Position numbers and translations under genes: made by a program
Assembly (NCBI RefSeq): GCF_014764505.1
Contig: NZ_JACXWX010000006.1
Span: 62,001-126,000 of the forward strand
Length of the DNA: 64,000 nt
DNA from: Phormidium tenue FACHB-886
GTDB lineage: Bacteria; Cyanobacteriota; Cyanobacteriia; Elainellales; Elainellaceae
Direction of reading: 5' to 3'
The notes under the pieces: generated by a model
The model's database searches: none
What the model saw: the letters and a program-made list of their open reading frames with translations, nothing else
Told to the model about the DNA's origin: nothing
Part shown: one piece after another, positions 8,454 through 16,450 of the stretch
How positions within the stretch are numbered: position 1 is the first letter of the stretch
How the letters are laid out: every line of letters begins with the position of its first letter

Positions 8454-8876
8454 ACATTTACCTCGTTAATTCTAGATTTATTTCTGTAACACAAGATGCG
8501 ACTTAAGCCATTGACCAACAAGGTATTAGAGTGTAAATAAAAGTGTCATCTTCCTACAGAAACACAGCACAAAATAATCACCTCTTCGTGCAACGATCGT
8601 GTATCTATGAATTCATAGATACTTCACTTCAGCGATCGTTCTACAGCGAATTGGATTATTCTGAAACAGAAATTACTCAGCGGCATTAACGCCGCAAACC
8701 TGTAACAATTTAATCTGCTCAAGGATTCAAGCCTGATTAACCGAAATCGATCGCCGCACTTTACTCCCGTTTTTAAGCTGTAGCGGATAAAACCGTATCT
8801 TTAGTAACAGTGTTTCGGCATTCGTTCGGTTAATCAGACGATGGCTGCAAGGGCTCTCTAGCCAAGTTCTACAATC
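8454..8876. other. Intergenic region with a large palindrome
   Basis: No gene. It holds the leader of the 6984-8453 glycosyltransferase and the 3' flank of the next one. The only clear element is the palindrome at 8601-8622 with outer inverted arms. Confidence 0.6.
8592..8640. promoter_or_regulatory. Nested palindrome, candidate operator
   Basis: Positions 8601-8622 form a perfect 22-bp palindrome with no spacer (left half GTATCTATGAA). It is bracketed by AACGATCG at 8592-8599 and its complement CGATCGTT at 8633-8640. It lies roughly 150 bases upstream of the 8453 start. Dimer-binding regulators often use such symmetry; a cruciform or transcript hairpin is equally possible. Confidence 0.45.
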
Positions 8877-9959
8877 TTAGAAGCTTTGAACCAGGCTTAC
8901 TTTGCCCTTAGAGTGACCGTTGCGGCTAAAGCGCTGTGCAATAACCTGCTGATAAACGGCTTCATATCCATCTGTCATTTGCTTCACACCAAAACGATTG
9001 GAGACATACTCGCGGCAGCCCAAGCGATCGATCTCCCGAACTTTCTGCACCGCTTCAATGCACTCCTCGACTGAGTCACACAGGTAGCCAGACACGTTAG
9101 GCTGAATCACTTCTGGCGTCGATCCAAGCCGCATAGCAATTACAGGTGTGCCGGCTGCCATCGATTCCACCATCACCAAGCCAAACGGTTCCCGCCATGT
9201 AATTGGGAACAGCGTGGCGATCGCCCGTCCCATTAATTCATTCTTCTGGGTGTGGTTAGCTTCACCCAAAAACTGGATTTGTTCACCGTCAATGTGCGGC
9301 TTGATTTCAGTCTCAAAAAACTCGACATCTACCACATCCACTTTGCCTGCCATTTTGAGAGGCAAGCCCGTTGCTTTGGCAATGGTGATCGCATGTTGTG
9401 GCCCCTTTTCTGGAGACATGCGCGCCAAGAAAGCTAGATAAGGCGGCTCATCCGGCTCAGCAAAAAACTTGTGGCTGCTAATATCAATTCCGTTATAAAC
9501 AGTTGCAACACAGTTTAATCCTAGTTCTGCGTCTCGCTGAGTGTTGGAAATACTGATGTATGGCTGCTCCTTAGCGTAGGAATACATCTTTCGGTTATCA
9601 GGTGTAAACACACCATGCAATGTATGCACCATGGGCGTTTTCACCAGCTTGGCATAGGATAATGCCGCACAGCCCATATGGGAGTGAATTACATCAAACT
9701 CGTCCGCTCGCTCACAGACCTTGCTGAGATGAAGCATCTCGTAGATTCCATACTCCTTGACGTTGGGGTCAAGCCGCAACGCTTGGGGATGAACAGAAGC
9801 TAGATCGGCAAGTGTCAGCGAGTCACCGGAGGCAAACAGCGTCACTTCGTGCCCCCGACGAACCAATTCATCGGTCAGCAGCCCAACCACTAGCTCAATT
9901 CCACCATAGGCAGGCGGTGGAACTCTTTCCCAGAGAGGGGCAACTTGAGCAATCCGCAT
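8877..9959 (-). CDS. GT4 family glycosyltransferase
   Basis: 360 residues beginning MRIAQVAPLWERVPPPAYGG, the glycine-rich N-terminal loop of GT4 enzymes. DVIHSHMG, TLHGVFTPDN, VYNGID and LAFLARMSPEKGPQ follow, then the C-terminal WREPFGLVMVESMAAGTPVI carrying the E-x7-E nucleotide-sugar motif. The ATG at 9959 is chosen because GGAGGT sits 5 bases before it; the frame extends to a TTG at 9974 that would cover this site. It may act with the glycosyltransferase and glucosidase downstream, but the 423-base gap suggests a separate promoter. Acceptor and donor are unknown. Confidence 0.9.
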   Translation of the reverse strand: MRIAQVAPLWERVPPPAYGGIELVVGLLTDELVRRGHEVTLFASGDSLTLADLASVHPQALRLDPNVKEYGIYEMLHLSKVCERADEFDVIHSHMGCAALSYAKLVKTPMVHTLHGVFTPDNRKMYSYAKEQPYISISNTQRDAELGLNCVATVYNGIDISSHKFFAEPDEPPYLAFLARMSPEKGPQHAITIAKATGLPLKMAGKVDVVDVEFFETEIKPHIDGEQIQFLGEANHTQKNELMGRAIATLFPITWREPFGLVMVESMAAGTPVIAMRLGSTPEVIQPNVSGYLCDSVEECIEAVQKVREIDRLGCREYVSNRFGVKQMTDGYEAVYQQVIAQRFSRNGHSKGKVSLVQSF

Positions 9960-10200
9960 AATGGACCTCCGCAATTAAAAACACATTGATAGGTATTTGT
10001 CTCTTACTAAACGCGATCCCTAGCGCTTTCCTAGCCTCTCTACAGAATGATTCTGGTTCTCTCCTACGGAAGAGGGATGACATTATGCCCTCGGTTGAAG
10101 GTACAAGAAACCTGCTCCTCGTAGGTGAGAGAGTTCATAATGAACCCATAGGCAAAGTGCCAGAAAATTCAATTTCCTGGCTGCAAGCTAAGAGTTTAGA

Positions 10201-10235
10201 TGGGATTACGCAATCAATCTAACTGCGTAATCCCA
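10201..10235. repeat. 12-bp inverted repeat
   Basis: TGGGATTACGCA (10201-10212) and its exact complement TGCGTAATCCCA (10224-10235) enclose an 11-base spacer. No T-run follows on either strand. It lies about 240 bases upstream of the glycosyltransferase start, so it could be an operator or a leader-RNA hairpin. Confidence 0.6.
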
Positions 10236-10687
10236 ATGTCAAAAATTTAATAGCTTTCAGCCAAGACTCAAATTGAAATAGCACCTTACATGAGTCCTGC
10301 GCCTATAAAAATCGCGTTTGGCTCTAGAACTAACGCTCAAACGGCTTTTGTTGCTTGATTGTGATGATCAGTGACTCCACGATACAATCTGACTTAATTA
10401 TTAAGGAAAGTATCCCAATTTTGTCAAGTCTGTTATTCCTACTGGCTGAGATAGGGTAAACAAATGCCCTATGACTCTTTAAAGTATGTTACGATTAAAG
10501 GCTTTCTATCGCTTACTCAGCGTCTTAACATTGAATGTATATGACGTTTGTATCTAAAGTGACCATTTTAAGTCTGCACAACCTCGGCTTAATGCTTTCT
10601 TAATGTAGCGGCTGAACCCGTCGCACTGCTTACCGATTGAGTTTTAGAGTTTCTCGATCGCAGCTATGAATGTATCTTAAACTATTG

Positions 10688-10719
10688 CTGAATGTATTCA
10701 GACTCGAAGATATAGAGTC
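10688..10719. repeat. Two abutting inverted repeats upstream of a GNAT gene
   Basis: CTGAATGTATTCAG at 10688-10701 has 6-base arms and a 2-base spacer. Sharing its last base, GACTC (10701-10705) pairs with GAGTC (10715-10719). The pair sits 107-138 bases before the acetyltransferase start and could be regulator sites. Confidence 0.4.
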
Positions 10720-10825
10720 AATTGATACAGATAGCTGCTAGCGCGAATTATGCTACTGGCAAAGCTAAAAATAAATTATGATTACTTAGTTAATGATGAT
10801 TTAAGCAAAGGTTAGAAACCTGAAA

Positions 10826-11356
10826 ATGCAAACCGAAGTAACCATATGGTATCTGGAAATGCTCGATCGTCATCAGCTTCGAGCCAAGCCCTCGGGTGAA
10901 TACCCACTGCGGATCGAACAAGCAAAAATGCCATGTCCTGAATTCAGCCGGTTTCTATATACTAGCGTGGGCAAAGACTGGCACTGGGTCGATCGCCTGA
11001 GTTGGAGCCGCGAACGCTGGCTGGAATACCTCGATCGCCCTCAGCTTCAAACCTGGGTTGCGTATATTTCCGGCACACCTGCAGGCTATTTTGAGCTAGA
11101 AGCACAGCCCAACCAAACTGTAGAGATCGCCTGCTTTGGTATACTTCCTCAGTTTATTGGACAGAAGTTAGGTGGGCATCTGCTCAGCGTTGCTGCTGAG
11201 CAAGCTTGGGCAATGAACTCGCAACGAGTTTGGGTGCATACCTGTAGTTTAGATAGTCCCTATGCGTTGGCAAACTATCAGGCGCGGGGCTTCCAAATTT
11301 ATAAAGAGGAGAAGCACACCCAAGAGCTACCCGATCAGCGGTCCGTTTGGGCATAG
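10826..11356 (+). CDS. GNAT family N-acetyltransferase
   Basis: 176 residues. The N-terminal half (DWHWVDRLSWSRERWLEYL, then TWVAYISGTPAGYFELEAQ) and the acetyl-CoA region (EIACFGILPQFIGQKLGGHL) followed by ALANYQARGFQIYKEE are a GNAT domain of the kind seen in several bacterial lineages with unknown acceptors. The coenzyme loop is QFIGQKLGGH, close to the Q-x-x-G-x-G/A consensus. A DUF58 gene follows 77 bases later on the same strand with no evident functional link. Confidence 0.85.
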   Translation: MQTEVTIWYLEMLDRHQLRAKPSGEYPLRIEQAKMPCPEFSRFLYTSVGKDWHWVDRLSWSRERWLEYLDRPQLQTWVAYISGTPAGYFELEAQPNQTVEIACFGILPQFIGQKLGGHLLSVAAEQAWAMNSQRVWVHTCSLDSPYALANYQARGFQIYKEEKHTQELPDQRSVWA

Positions 11357-11433
11357 TTTTTGGTAGCAACAACCATCTCAAAGACCAGTTGCGTATCATT
11401 GCAACAGATCCTTCTGTCCTTCTGTAATTTTCT

Positions 11434-12756
11434 ATGATTCCTTCGCTGCGAGTCTATCAACTGCTGCTGGTTGGCTTGGCGATCGGCTTAGCCTTTGCCC
11501 TCCTTGGTGCTGCCGCTTTTCCGATGCCTGCCACTGCCATCCTGCTGATGCTGCTGTGGGATGCGCTGGTGCTGGCGGCGGCAATTTTAGACACGGTGCG
11601 TGGAAAAGCCGATCGAGTTCAGATTGAGCGGCTGCCGCTCGAGCGGCTGTCGATTGGACGCGAGAATCCGATTCGGCTGAAGGTGCAAACGGGCAAGCGA
11701 TCTGCAACCTTGCAAATCCGTGATGCTTACCCGCAGGCATTCACCGTGTCTCCGCCTGTTCTGCAGGTGGCTCTGCCCGCCAACACCCAAGAAGAGCTAA
11801 CCTACACAGTTTTTCCAGCCCAGCGCGGTGAATATCATTGGGGCAAAATTCAGGTGCGGCAGTTGGGCGCATGGGGCTTGGCGTGGCAGAATTGGTGGAC
11901 CGCCCAGCCCCAAACTGTAGCGGTGTATCCCGATCTGGTGGGATTGCGATCGCTCTCGATCCGTTTGGCGCTACAAACTACGGGCAGCCTCAAGCAAACC
12001 AATCGAATTGGCATGGGTACAGAATTTGCGGAGCTACGAGAGTATGGCAGCGGCGACGATCCTCGCCTGATCGATTGGAAAGCCTCAGCCAGACGCGATC
12101 GCCCCCTGCTGCGGGTTTTAGAGCCAGAGCAGGAGCAGACGCTGATCATTTTGCTGGATGGGGGTCGCTTGATGACTGCTCAAGTGAAAGGGCTGGCTCG
12201 CTTTGACTGGGGGCTAAATGCGGCTTTGTCGCTGGCGCTGGCAGGGCTGAACCGGGGCGATCGCGTTGGCGTTGGTGTTTTCGATCGCACGTTGCACACC
12301 TGGATGCCGCCAGAACGAGGGCAAACTCAGCTATCGAAGCTGATCGATCGGCTCACACCCTTGCAGCCAACGCTGCTGGAGCCAGACTACTTGGGGGCGA
12401 TTACCACCATCACGCGGCAGCAAACTCGGCGTGCCCTCGTCGTGCTGATCACGGAGCTAATCGACAAAACTGCCTCTGCTGAGCTGCTGTCGGCAATGGT
12501 CCGCCTGACCCCCCGCTATCTCCCCTTCTGTGTCACTTTGCGCGATTCACAGGTGGATGCACAGGCACAAACAATTACCCAAACTATAGAGAGCACTTAT
12601 GCCCGCGCTGTAGCGCTTGATCTGCTGACGCAGCGACAGGTAGCGTTTGCCACGTTGAAGCAAAAAGGAGTGCTGGTGCTGGATGCGCCTGCCTACCAAA
12701 TTACCGAGCAGTTGGTCGATCGCTATCTGCGATTAAAAGCACGCAGCCAGCTTTAG
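11434..12756 (+). CDS. DUF58 domain protein, membrane-anchored
   Basis: 440 residues. Two hydrophobic segments near the N-terminus (about residues 8-25 and 30-50) anchor the protein. The DUF58 signature GTEFAELREYGSGDDPRLID, followed by WKASAR, is complete. A von Willebrand A-like fold then begins at LIILLDGGRLM, where the metal site D-x-S-x-S is altered to D-G-G-R-L. DUF58 proteins usually pair with a MoxR AAA+ ATPase and assist assembly of cell-surface or metal enzymes; no moxR gene lies next to it here, so it may work with a distant partner. Confidence 0.88.
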   Translation: MIPSLRVYQLLLVGLAIGLAFALLGAAAFPMPATAILLMLLWDALVLAAAILDTVRGKADRVQIERLPLERLSIGRENPIRLKVQTGKRSATLQIRDAYPQAFTVSPPVLQVALPANTQEELTYTVFPAQRGEYHWGKIQVRQLGAWGLAWQNWWTAQPQTVAVYPDLVGLRSLSIRLALQTTGSLKQTNRIGMGTEFAELREYGSGDDPRLIDWKASARRDRPLLRVLEPEQEQTLIILLDGGRLMTAQVKGLARFDWGLNAALSLALAGLNRGDRVGVGVFDRTLHTWMPPERGQTQLSKLIDRLTPLQPTLLEPDYLGAITTITRQQTRRALVVLITELIDKTASAELLSAMVRLTPRYLPFCVTLRDSQVDAQAQTITQTIESTYARAVALDLLTQRQVAFATLKQKGVLVLDAPAYQITEQLVDRYLRLKARSQL

Positions 12757-12797
12757 GGCGGAGCCGTCATTCAATCATCATGCCGATCATTCAATTG

Positions 12798-14609
12798 TCA
12801 TTCAACCGTCATTGCCGAGCCGCCTCCCCGCCGCACAGGTTCTGCTGCTGCCAAAATGGTTCCATCTGGCTGGATCACTAAGCCCGTCGCTGCGCCGATC
12901 TCTGGCGTGGGTTCTAGCACTTGCCCCAGCGCTGTCAGCCCCTGTCCAAGTTCGCCCGTTTCCAAGCCGCCGTCTACCTGAGTCACGCCGCCATTGCGCT
13001 GAGAGATACGAGGAGCGGCGATCGCTTCATCCAGCGACAGCCCAAAATCCATCACGTTTACAGCAATTCCCAGCACTGTCGTAATAATTGTGGAGCCGCC
13101 CGGAGAGCCAAAGGCAAGCACTGTGCCATCCGGGGCAAAAGCGATCGTGGGAGACATGCTGCTGCGCGGTCGTTTGCCTGGTTCAGGGGCGTTGGGATGG
13201 GGGCTAAGCGGATCAAAGTCAGTTAGTTCGTTGTTGAGAATGAAGCCGTAGCCCGGAACGACGATACCTGTGCCGCCTGTAGATTCGATCGTGTTGGTGT
13301 AAGAGACGACGTTGCCAAAGCGATCGCTTACCGTTAGGTGCGTGGTGGACAGCCCTTCGTGGTCACCAATTTTGGCAGCAGTGGGAGCCGTCGTCAGGCT
13401 GGGGCTGGGGTCAGTTTGGAAGGGAAGCGGATTGCCTGCGGTGGCACGAAAATCTTTGTCACCTGGAGCGCGATCGGCAATCTGCGATCGGCGGGTTTGG
13501 GCAAAGCCCTCGCTGGCAATACCTTGCACTGGCACATCCACATATTCTGGATCGCCCAGATAAGCACCTCGATCGGCGAATGCCAGCCGCTCAGCTTCGA
13601 TGACGCTGTGCCATGCTTTGGTGCGATCGAGCTGATTTAACTCAAAGCCTTCCAGAATATTCAGCACTTCTCCGGTCGTGATGCCGCCGCTGCTGGGGAG
13701 CCCCATGCTGTAGATCTTGTAGCCCCGGTAGTCTGCAAGAGTGGGCGGACGCACCCGCACTGCGTACTGATCTAAATCTGCCAGGGTCATGCCGCCTTTG
13801 AGGACGCGAAACGGCGGATTGTCGATCGTTGGTGGATTTTGCACTGTGCCAACGATCGCCTCACTAATTTCGCCTCGATAAAAGGCATTGATGCCTTGGT
13901 CTGCTACAAGCTGGTAGGTTTTTGCTAGATCGGGATTCTTGAAGGTAGAGCCAACCGGGGGCGGCTGGTCGTTTGGCAAGTAAAGTGCTCGCGTTGGGGT
14001 GAAGGCGGTAAATCGGGCTTGGTTTTGCTCGATCTGGCTTACAAACGTTGGATCTACCTCAAAACCGTCTTGGGCAAGATCGATCGCAGGCTGCAAGGCT
14101 TCTGCCAGGGTGAGCGTGCCATAGCGATTGAGTGCTTCTGCCCATTCTGCAGGTGTTCCCGGTACGCCCACGGCTGCCCCATTGCTGATGCGGTTGGGCG
14201 TAAAGGGCAATGGCTCCCCGGTTGGGCTATCTGGATCCCTGAACATATCCACGTCAGCAGAAGCAGGCGCTTGCTCTCGTCCGTCGATCGTAATGACTTG
14301 GTCTTGCTCTTTCAGGTAAACCACCATGAAGCCGCCGCCGCCAATGCCTGCTGAGAAGGGTTCCACTACGCCCAACGCTGCTGCTGTCGCCACGGCGGCA
14401 TCGATCGCATTGCCGCCTGCCTTTAAAACTTCAATTCCCACTTGGGTGGCGCGCCTGTCTACTGAAGCCACTGCTCCCGATCGTCCTGTGGCAACCGCTG
14501 CCGCAGTTTGCGTGGTCGGTTGAGCATCCTGGGCGGGTGTTGTGAAGGGATGCAGCACACACGTTAGGAACAGGGCAATCGCTAACAGCACCGGAATCCT
14601 TCGTCGCAT
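12798..14609 (-). CDS. ggt: Gamma-glutamyltransferase
   Basis: 603 residues. The start MRRRIPVLLAIALFLTCVL is a signal peptide, placing the enzyme in the periplasm or outside. It transfers or hydrolyses the gamma-glutamyl group of glutathione and related peptides. The family block AVDAAVATAAALGVVEPF occurs as NAIDAAVATAAALGVVEPFS, then GIGGGGFMVVY. The autoprocessing site is STTHLTVSDRFGNVVS at about residue 423, where the Thr becomes the N-terminal nucleophile of the small subunit. GSPGGSTIITTVL forms the oxyanion region. The length is normal for the family. Neighbours are unrelated; the upstream DUF58 gene is convergent. Confidence 0.95.
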   Translation of the reverse strand: MRRRIPVLLAIALFLTCVLHPFTTPAQDAQPTTQTAAAVATGRSGAVASVDRRATQVGIEVLKAGGNAIDAAVATAAALGVVEPFSAGIGGGGFMVVYLKEQDQVITIDGREQAPASADVDMFRDPDSPTGEPLPFTPNRISNGAAVGVPGTPAEWAEALNRYGTLTLAEALQPAIDLAQDGFEVDPTFVSQIEQNQARFTAFTPTRALYLPNDQPPPVGSTFKNPDLAKTYQLVADQGINAFYRGEISEAIVGTVQNPPTIDNPPFRVLKGGMTLADLDQYAVRVRPPTLADYRGYKIYSMGLPSSGGITTGEVLNILEGFELNQLDRTKAWHSVIEAERLAFADRGAYLGDPEYVDVPVQGIASEGFAQTRRSQIADRAPGDKDFRATAGNPLPFQTDPSPSLTTAPTAAKIGDHEGLSTTHLTVSDRFGNVVSYTNTIESTGGTGIVVPGYGFILNNELTDFDPLSPHPNAPEPGKRPRSSMSPTIAFAPDGTVLAFGSPGGSTIITTVLGIAVNVMDFGLSLDEAIAAPRISQRNGGVTQVDGGLETGELGQGLTALGQVLEPTPEIGAATGLVIQPDGTILAAAEPVRRGGGSAMTVE

Positions 14610-14859
14610 CGGTTGCTCCCTCCAAAGATATAAGTAGCATTCAAGGCTTTGTGAAGCTATTCTCTTGAAGCCCTTGAATTTACTAATGAGTTGAGCAAAA
14701 TACTACAGCGATTTTTCTTTGAAAACGATCTATCTTTTTGTATAGGTTTAAACCTGGAGTAGGTAAGTGAGTGGGAAAACTGATGCTCTAGCTGAAACTG
14801 CCTCTCCAGCCGGAACCTTGCTATTATGCATATAGAAAATTAAAGTTTTGTAACCGATT

Positions 14860-15477
14860 TTGACTCCTGCCTTCAAACCCCCAAAGAGCCTGACGCTGCC
14901 CACTGCACCTACCGCTTGGTATGCGCTGCATCCCCTCTGGCAGGGTAATAAAGACGTCGTTCAACGAGGGCTGGCACACCAGCAGCTTGCCCCCACCTGG
15001 CAAATGCTCTTGCTTGGAGATGGCTCACCGACTCGCCAGCTCCAACTCCTGACCGGCGAACCCACCGAGGTAGATGTGCTGGAAATGGCGCAGATTGATG
15101 AACCTGATGGCGCACCAGAAGCGATCGAGATGCTCTCGGCTCCGTTGGTGCGGCGGCAGGTCTGGCTACAGACTGCATCCGGGCAGCGTACTGCATACGC
15201 GACCTCTTGGTGGGTTGCCGATCGCGTGGATGAGTTTTTGCACAACCAGTCGCTGCCGATCGGGCTGAATGTGGCTCGATCGCGCAAAGAGCTATACCGC
15301 GATATCCAGGGGATTCACTACGGGCACTCTGCAGCGCTGGAGCTAGCATTTGGGTATCCCGGCCCGTTTTGGGGACGGCACTACCTGTTTTGGCATCAGG
15401 GACAGCCAATCACGTTGATCTATGAAGTCTTCTCGCCATATTTAACTCAGTATTTAGGTCCAACTCGCCTGGATTAA
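14860..15477 (+). CDS. Chorismate lyase, DUF98 type
   Basis: 205 residues. Cyanobacterial DUF98 proteins convert chorismate to 4-hydroxybenzoate and pyruvate, the first step of plastoquinone biosynthesis, replacing UbiC. The block LVRRQVWLQTASGQRTAYA with WWVADRVDEFL and the C-terminal PGPFWGRHYLFWHQGQPITL is characteristic. There is no ATG in the first part of the frame; TTG at 14860 is the best start, giving MTPAFKPPKSL, and no strong Shine-Dalgarno is visible. The gene appears to be monocistronic. Confidence 0.85.
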   Translation: MTPAFKPPKSLTLPTAPTAWYALHPLWQGNKDVVQRGLAHQQLAPTWQMLLLGDGSPTRQLQLLTGEPTEVDVLEMAQIDEPDGAPEAIEMLSAPLVRRQVWLQTASGQRTAYATSWWVADRVDEFLHNQSLPIGLNVARSRKELYRDIQGIHYGHSAALELAFGYPGPFWGRHYLFWHQGQPITLIYEVFSPYLTQYLGPTRLD

Positions 15478-15536
15478 CTAGCTGCCTCAAACTCTGCATA
15501 GACTTAGCTAAACCTTACCTGAGTGCTAAGCTCTGT

Positions 15537-15576
15537 ATGAATGGGCTAAGCTCAAGATGAATGGGCTAAGCTCAAG
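15537..15576. repeat. 20-bp tandem duplication
   Basis: ATGAATGGGCTAAGCTCAAG occurs at 15537-15556 and again at 15557-15576, with a degenerate half copy just before. It lies between the chorismate lyase stop and the next gene. Confidence 0.9.
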
Positions 15577-15656
15577 AAGTGCATGTTTCCCATGCAGTAG
15601 TATTTAGATGCGGTTTAGTGAATACACCGTACCTCAATTCTTACGTTAATCTAGAT

Positions 15657-15923
15657 ATGGCAGAGAATCCGTTAACGGGAGAAGCCTTGATCAAGGAAGT
15701 GAATCGAAGGATTCGCCTTGCCCGTAGCTATTGGGATGCTCACAACAATGCCGCCTGCCGGCGAGAGCGCGATCGAGCCTTAGCCCTCTACAACACGCTA
15801 ACAAAAGAACAGAAAGAGCAAATTCCGCAGGTGCTGCGGGTGTGGCTGCGCTACCGCAGCGAGAAGTACTTTGGGGCACACCGAACTCCACCTGGAGGCA
15901 AGTCAGGGCGAAAATCAAAGTAG
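15657..15923 (+). CDS. Conserved hypothetical small protein
   Basis: 88 residues from ATG 15657 (MAENPLTGEALIKEVNRRI). The frame stays open upstream to 15579, but that N-terminus has unrelated composition and covers AT-rich leader, so the internal ATG is preferred. The protein is basic and helical, with VLRVWLRYRSEKYFG near the end and a Gly/Lys-rich tail. No domain recognised. It runs convergently towards the Rof-like gene 45 bases away. Confidence 0.6.
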   Translation: MAENPLTGEALIKEVNRRIRLARSYWDAHNNAACRRERDRALALYNTLTKEQKEQIPQVLRVWLRYRSEKYFGAHRTPPGGKSGRKSK

Positions 15924-15968
15924 GGTTGCTCCTAGCGTGATTGCTAGAGAACCCAGTCGCCGCCGCTT

Positions 15969-16214
15969 CTAATCGGCGCAAAAGGCAACTAGCTTGTCGT
16001 TAACAGAGATCACTCGATCGAGCCGAATTACTGTGTCATTCTCCAGCTTCAGAAAGTCTGCTCGATTCGCTGCATATATATCCACAATGCGACCTTGGAC
16101 TTCTGTGGTTTCATCAGTGGCGTTGCGATAAACAATTCGGCAAGTCTGGCGCAGAGTTGCGATCGCTTCTAATTCATCATGAAAATCACAGCTAACAGGA
16201 ATATAGGTATCCAT
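15969..16214 (-). CDS. Rof/YaeO-like Rho-binding antiterminator family protein
   Basis: 81 residues. The start DTYIPVSCDFHDELEAIAT matches the Rof N-terminus (Y-x-P-I-x-C-D-x-x-D-x-L-E). The rest, with GRIVDIYAANRADFLKLEN and VIRLDRVISVND, fits the Sm-like beta barrel of that family. In enterobacteria Rof binds termination factor Rho and blocks it. Cyanobacteria are generally reported to lack Rho, so the partner here is open. Monocistronic; convergent with the preceding gene. Confidence 0.8.
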   Translation of the reverse strand: MDTYIPVSCDFHDELEAIATLRQTCRIVYRNATDETTEVQGRIVDIYAANRADFLKLENDTVIRLDRVISVNDKLVAFCAD

Positions 16215-16394
16215 TCACAGCTCCCCTAATTTCATCCAGAGGTACACCGCCCACTCAAGCGGCATTGGCAAAACCTTATCTCATCGCTCTTAGAATTTCC
16301 AGAACTGCTGTAGCATCTAAAGGAAAGTTTCAAAATATGGCGTTATCCGCCTCATTTACCCCTCAGTTGCTAGTTCTACAGCGCTTTGAAGGTT

Positions 16395-16438
16395 AAAGCT
16401 GCCCAGATATTCGGTTTGGGCTGCATCTGGGCAGCTTT
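16395..16438 (-). terminator. Perfect 14-bp stem-loop after the Rieske gene
   Basis: AAAGCTGCCCAGAT (16395-16408) pairs exactly with ATCTGGGCAGCTTT (16425-16438) over 16 bases. It begins 13 bases past the minus-strand stop at 16451. The following T tract (TTTAACC) is short, so it may be an inefficient terminator or an mRNA-stabilising hairpin. Confidence 0.75.
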
Positions 16439-16450
16439 GGAAGATCGAGC

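Larger units (their letters stand above)
9960..10825. other. Divergent promoter region with three inverted repeats
   Basis: 866 bases between divergently transcribed genes; AT-rich with no credible gene. Visible structure: 12-bp stem-loop arms at 10201-10212/10224-10235, and two abutting inverted repeats at 10688-10719. Promoters of the minus-strand glycosyltransferase and plus-strand acetyltransferase must lie here. Confidence 0.6.

Noticed and set aside
15579-15656. Upstream extension of the 88-residue protein
   Set aside because: The added N-terminus is unlike the rest in composition; the internal ATG fits better.
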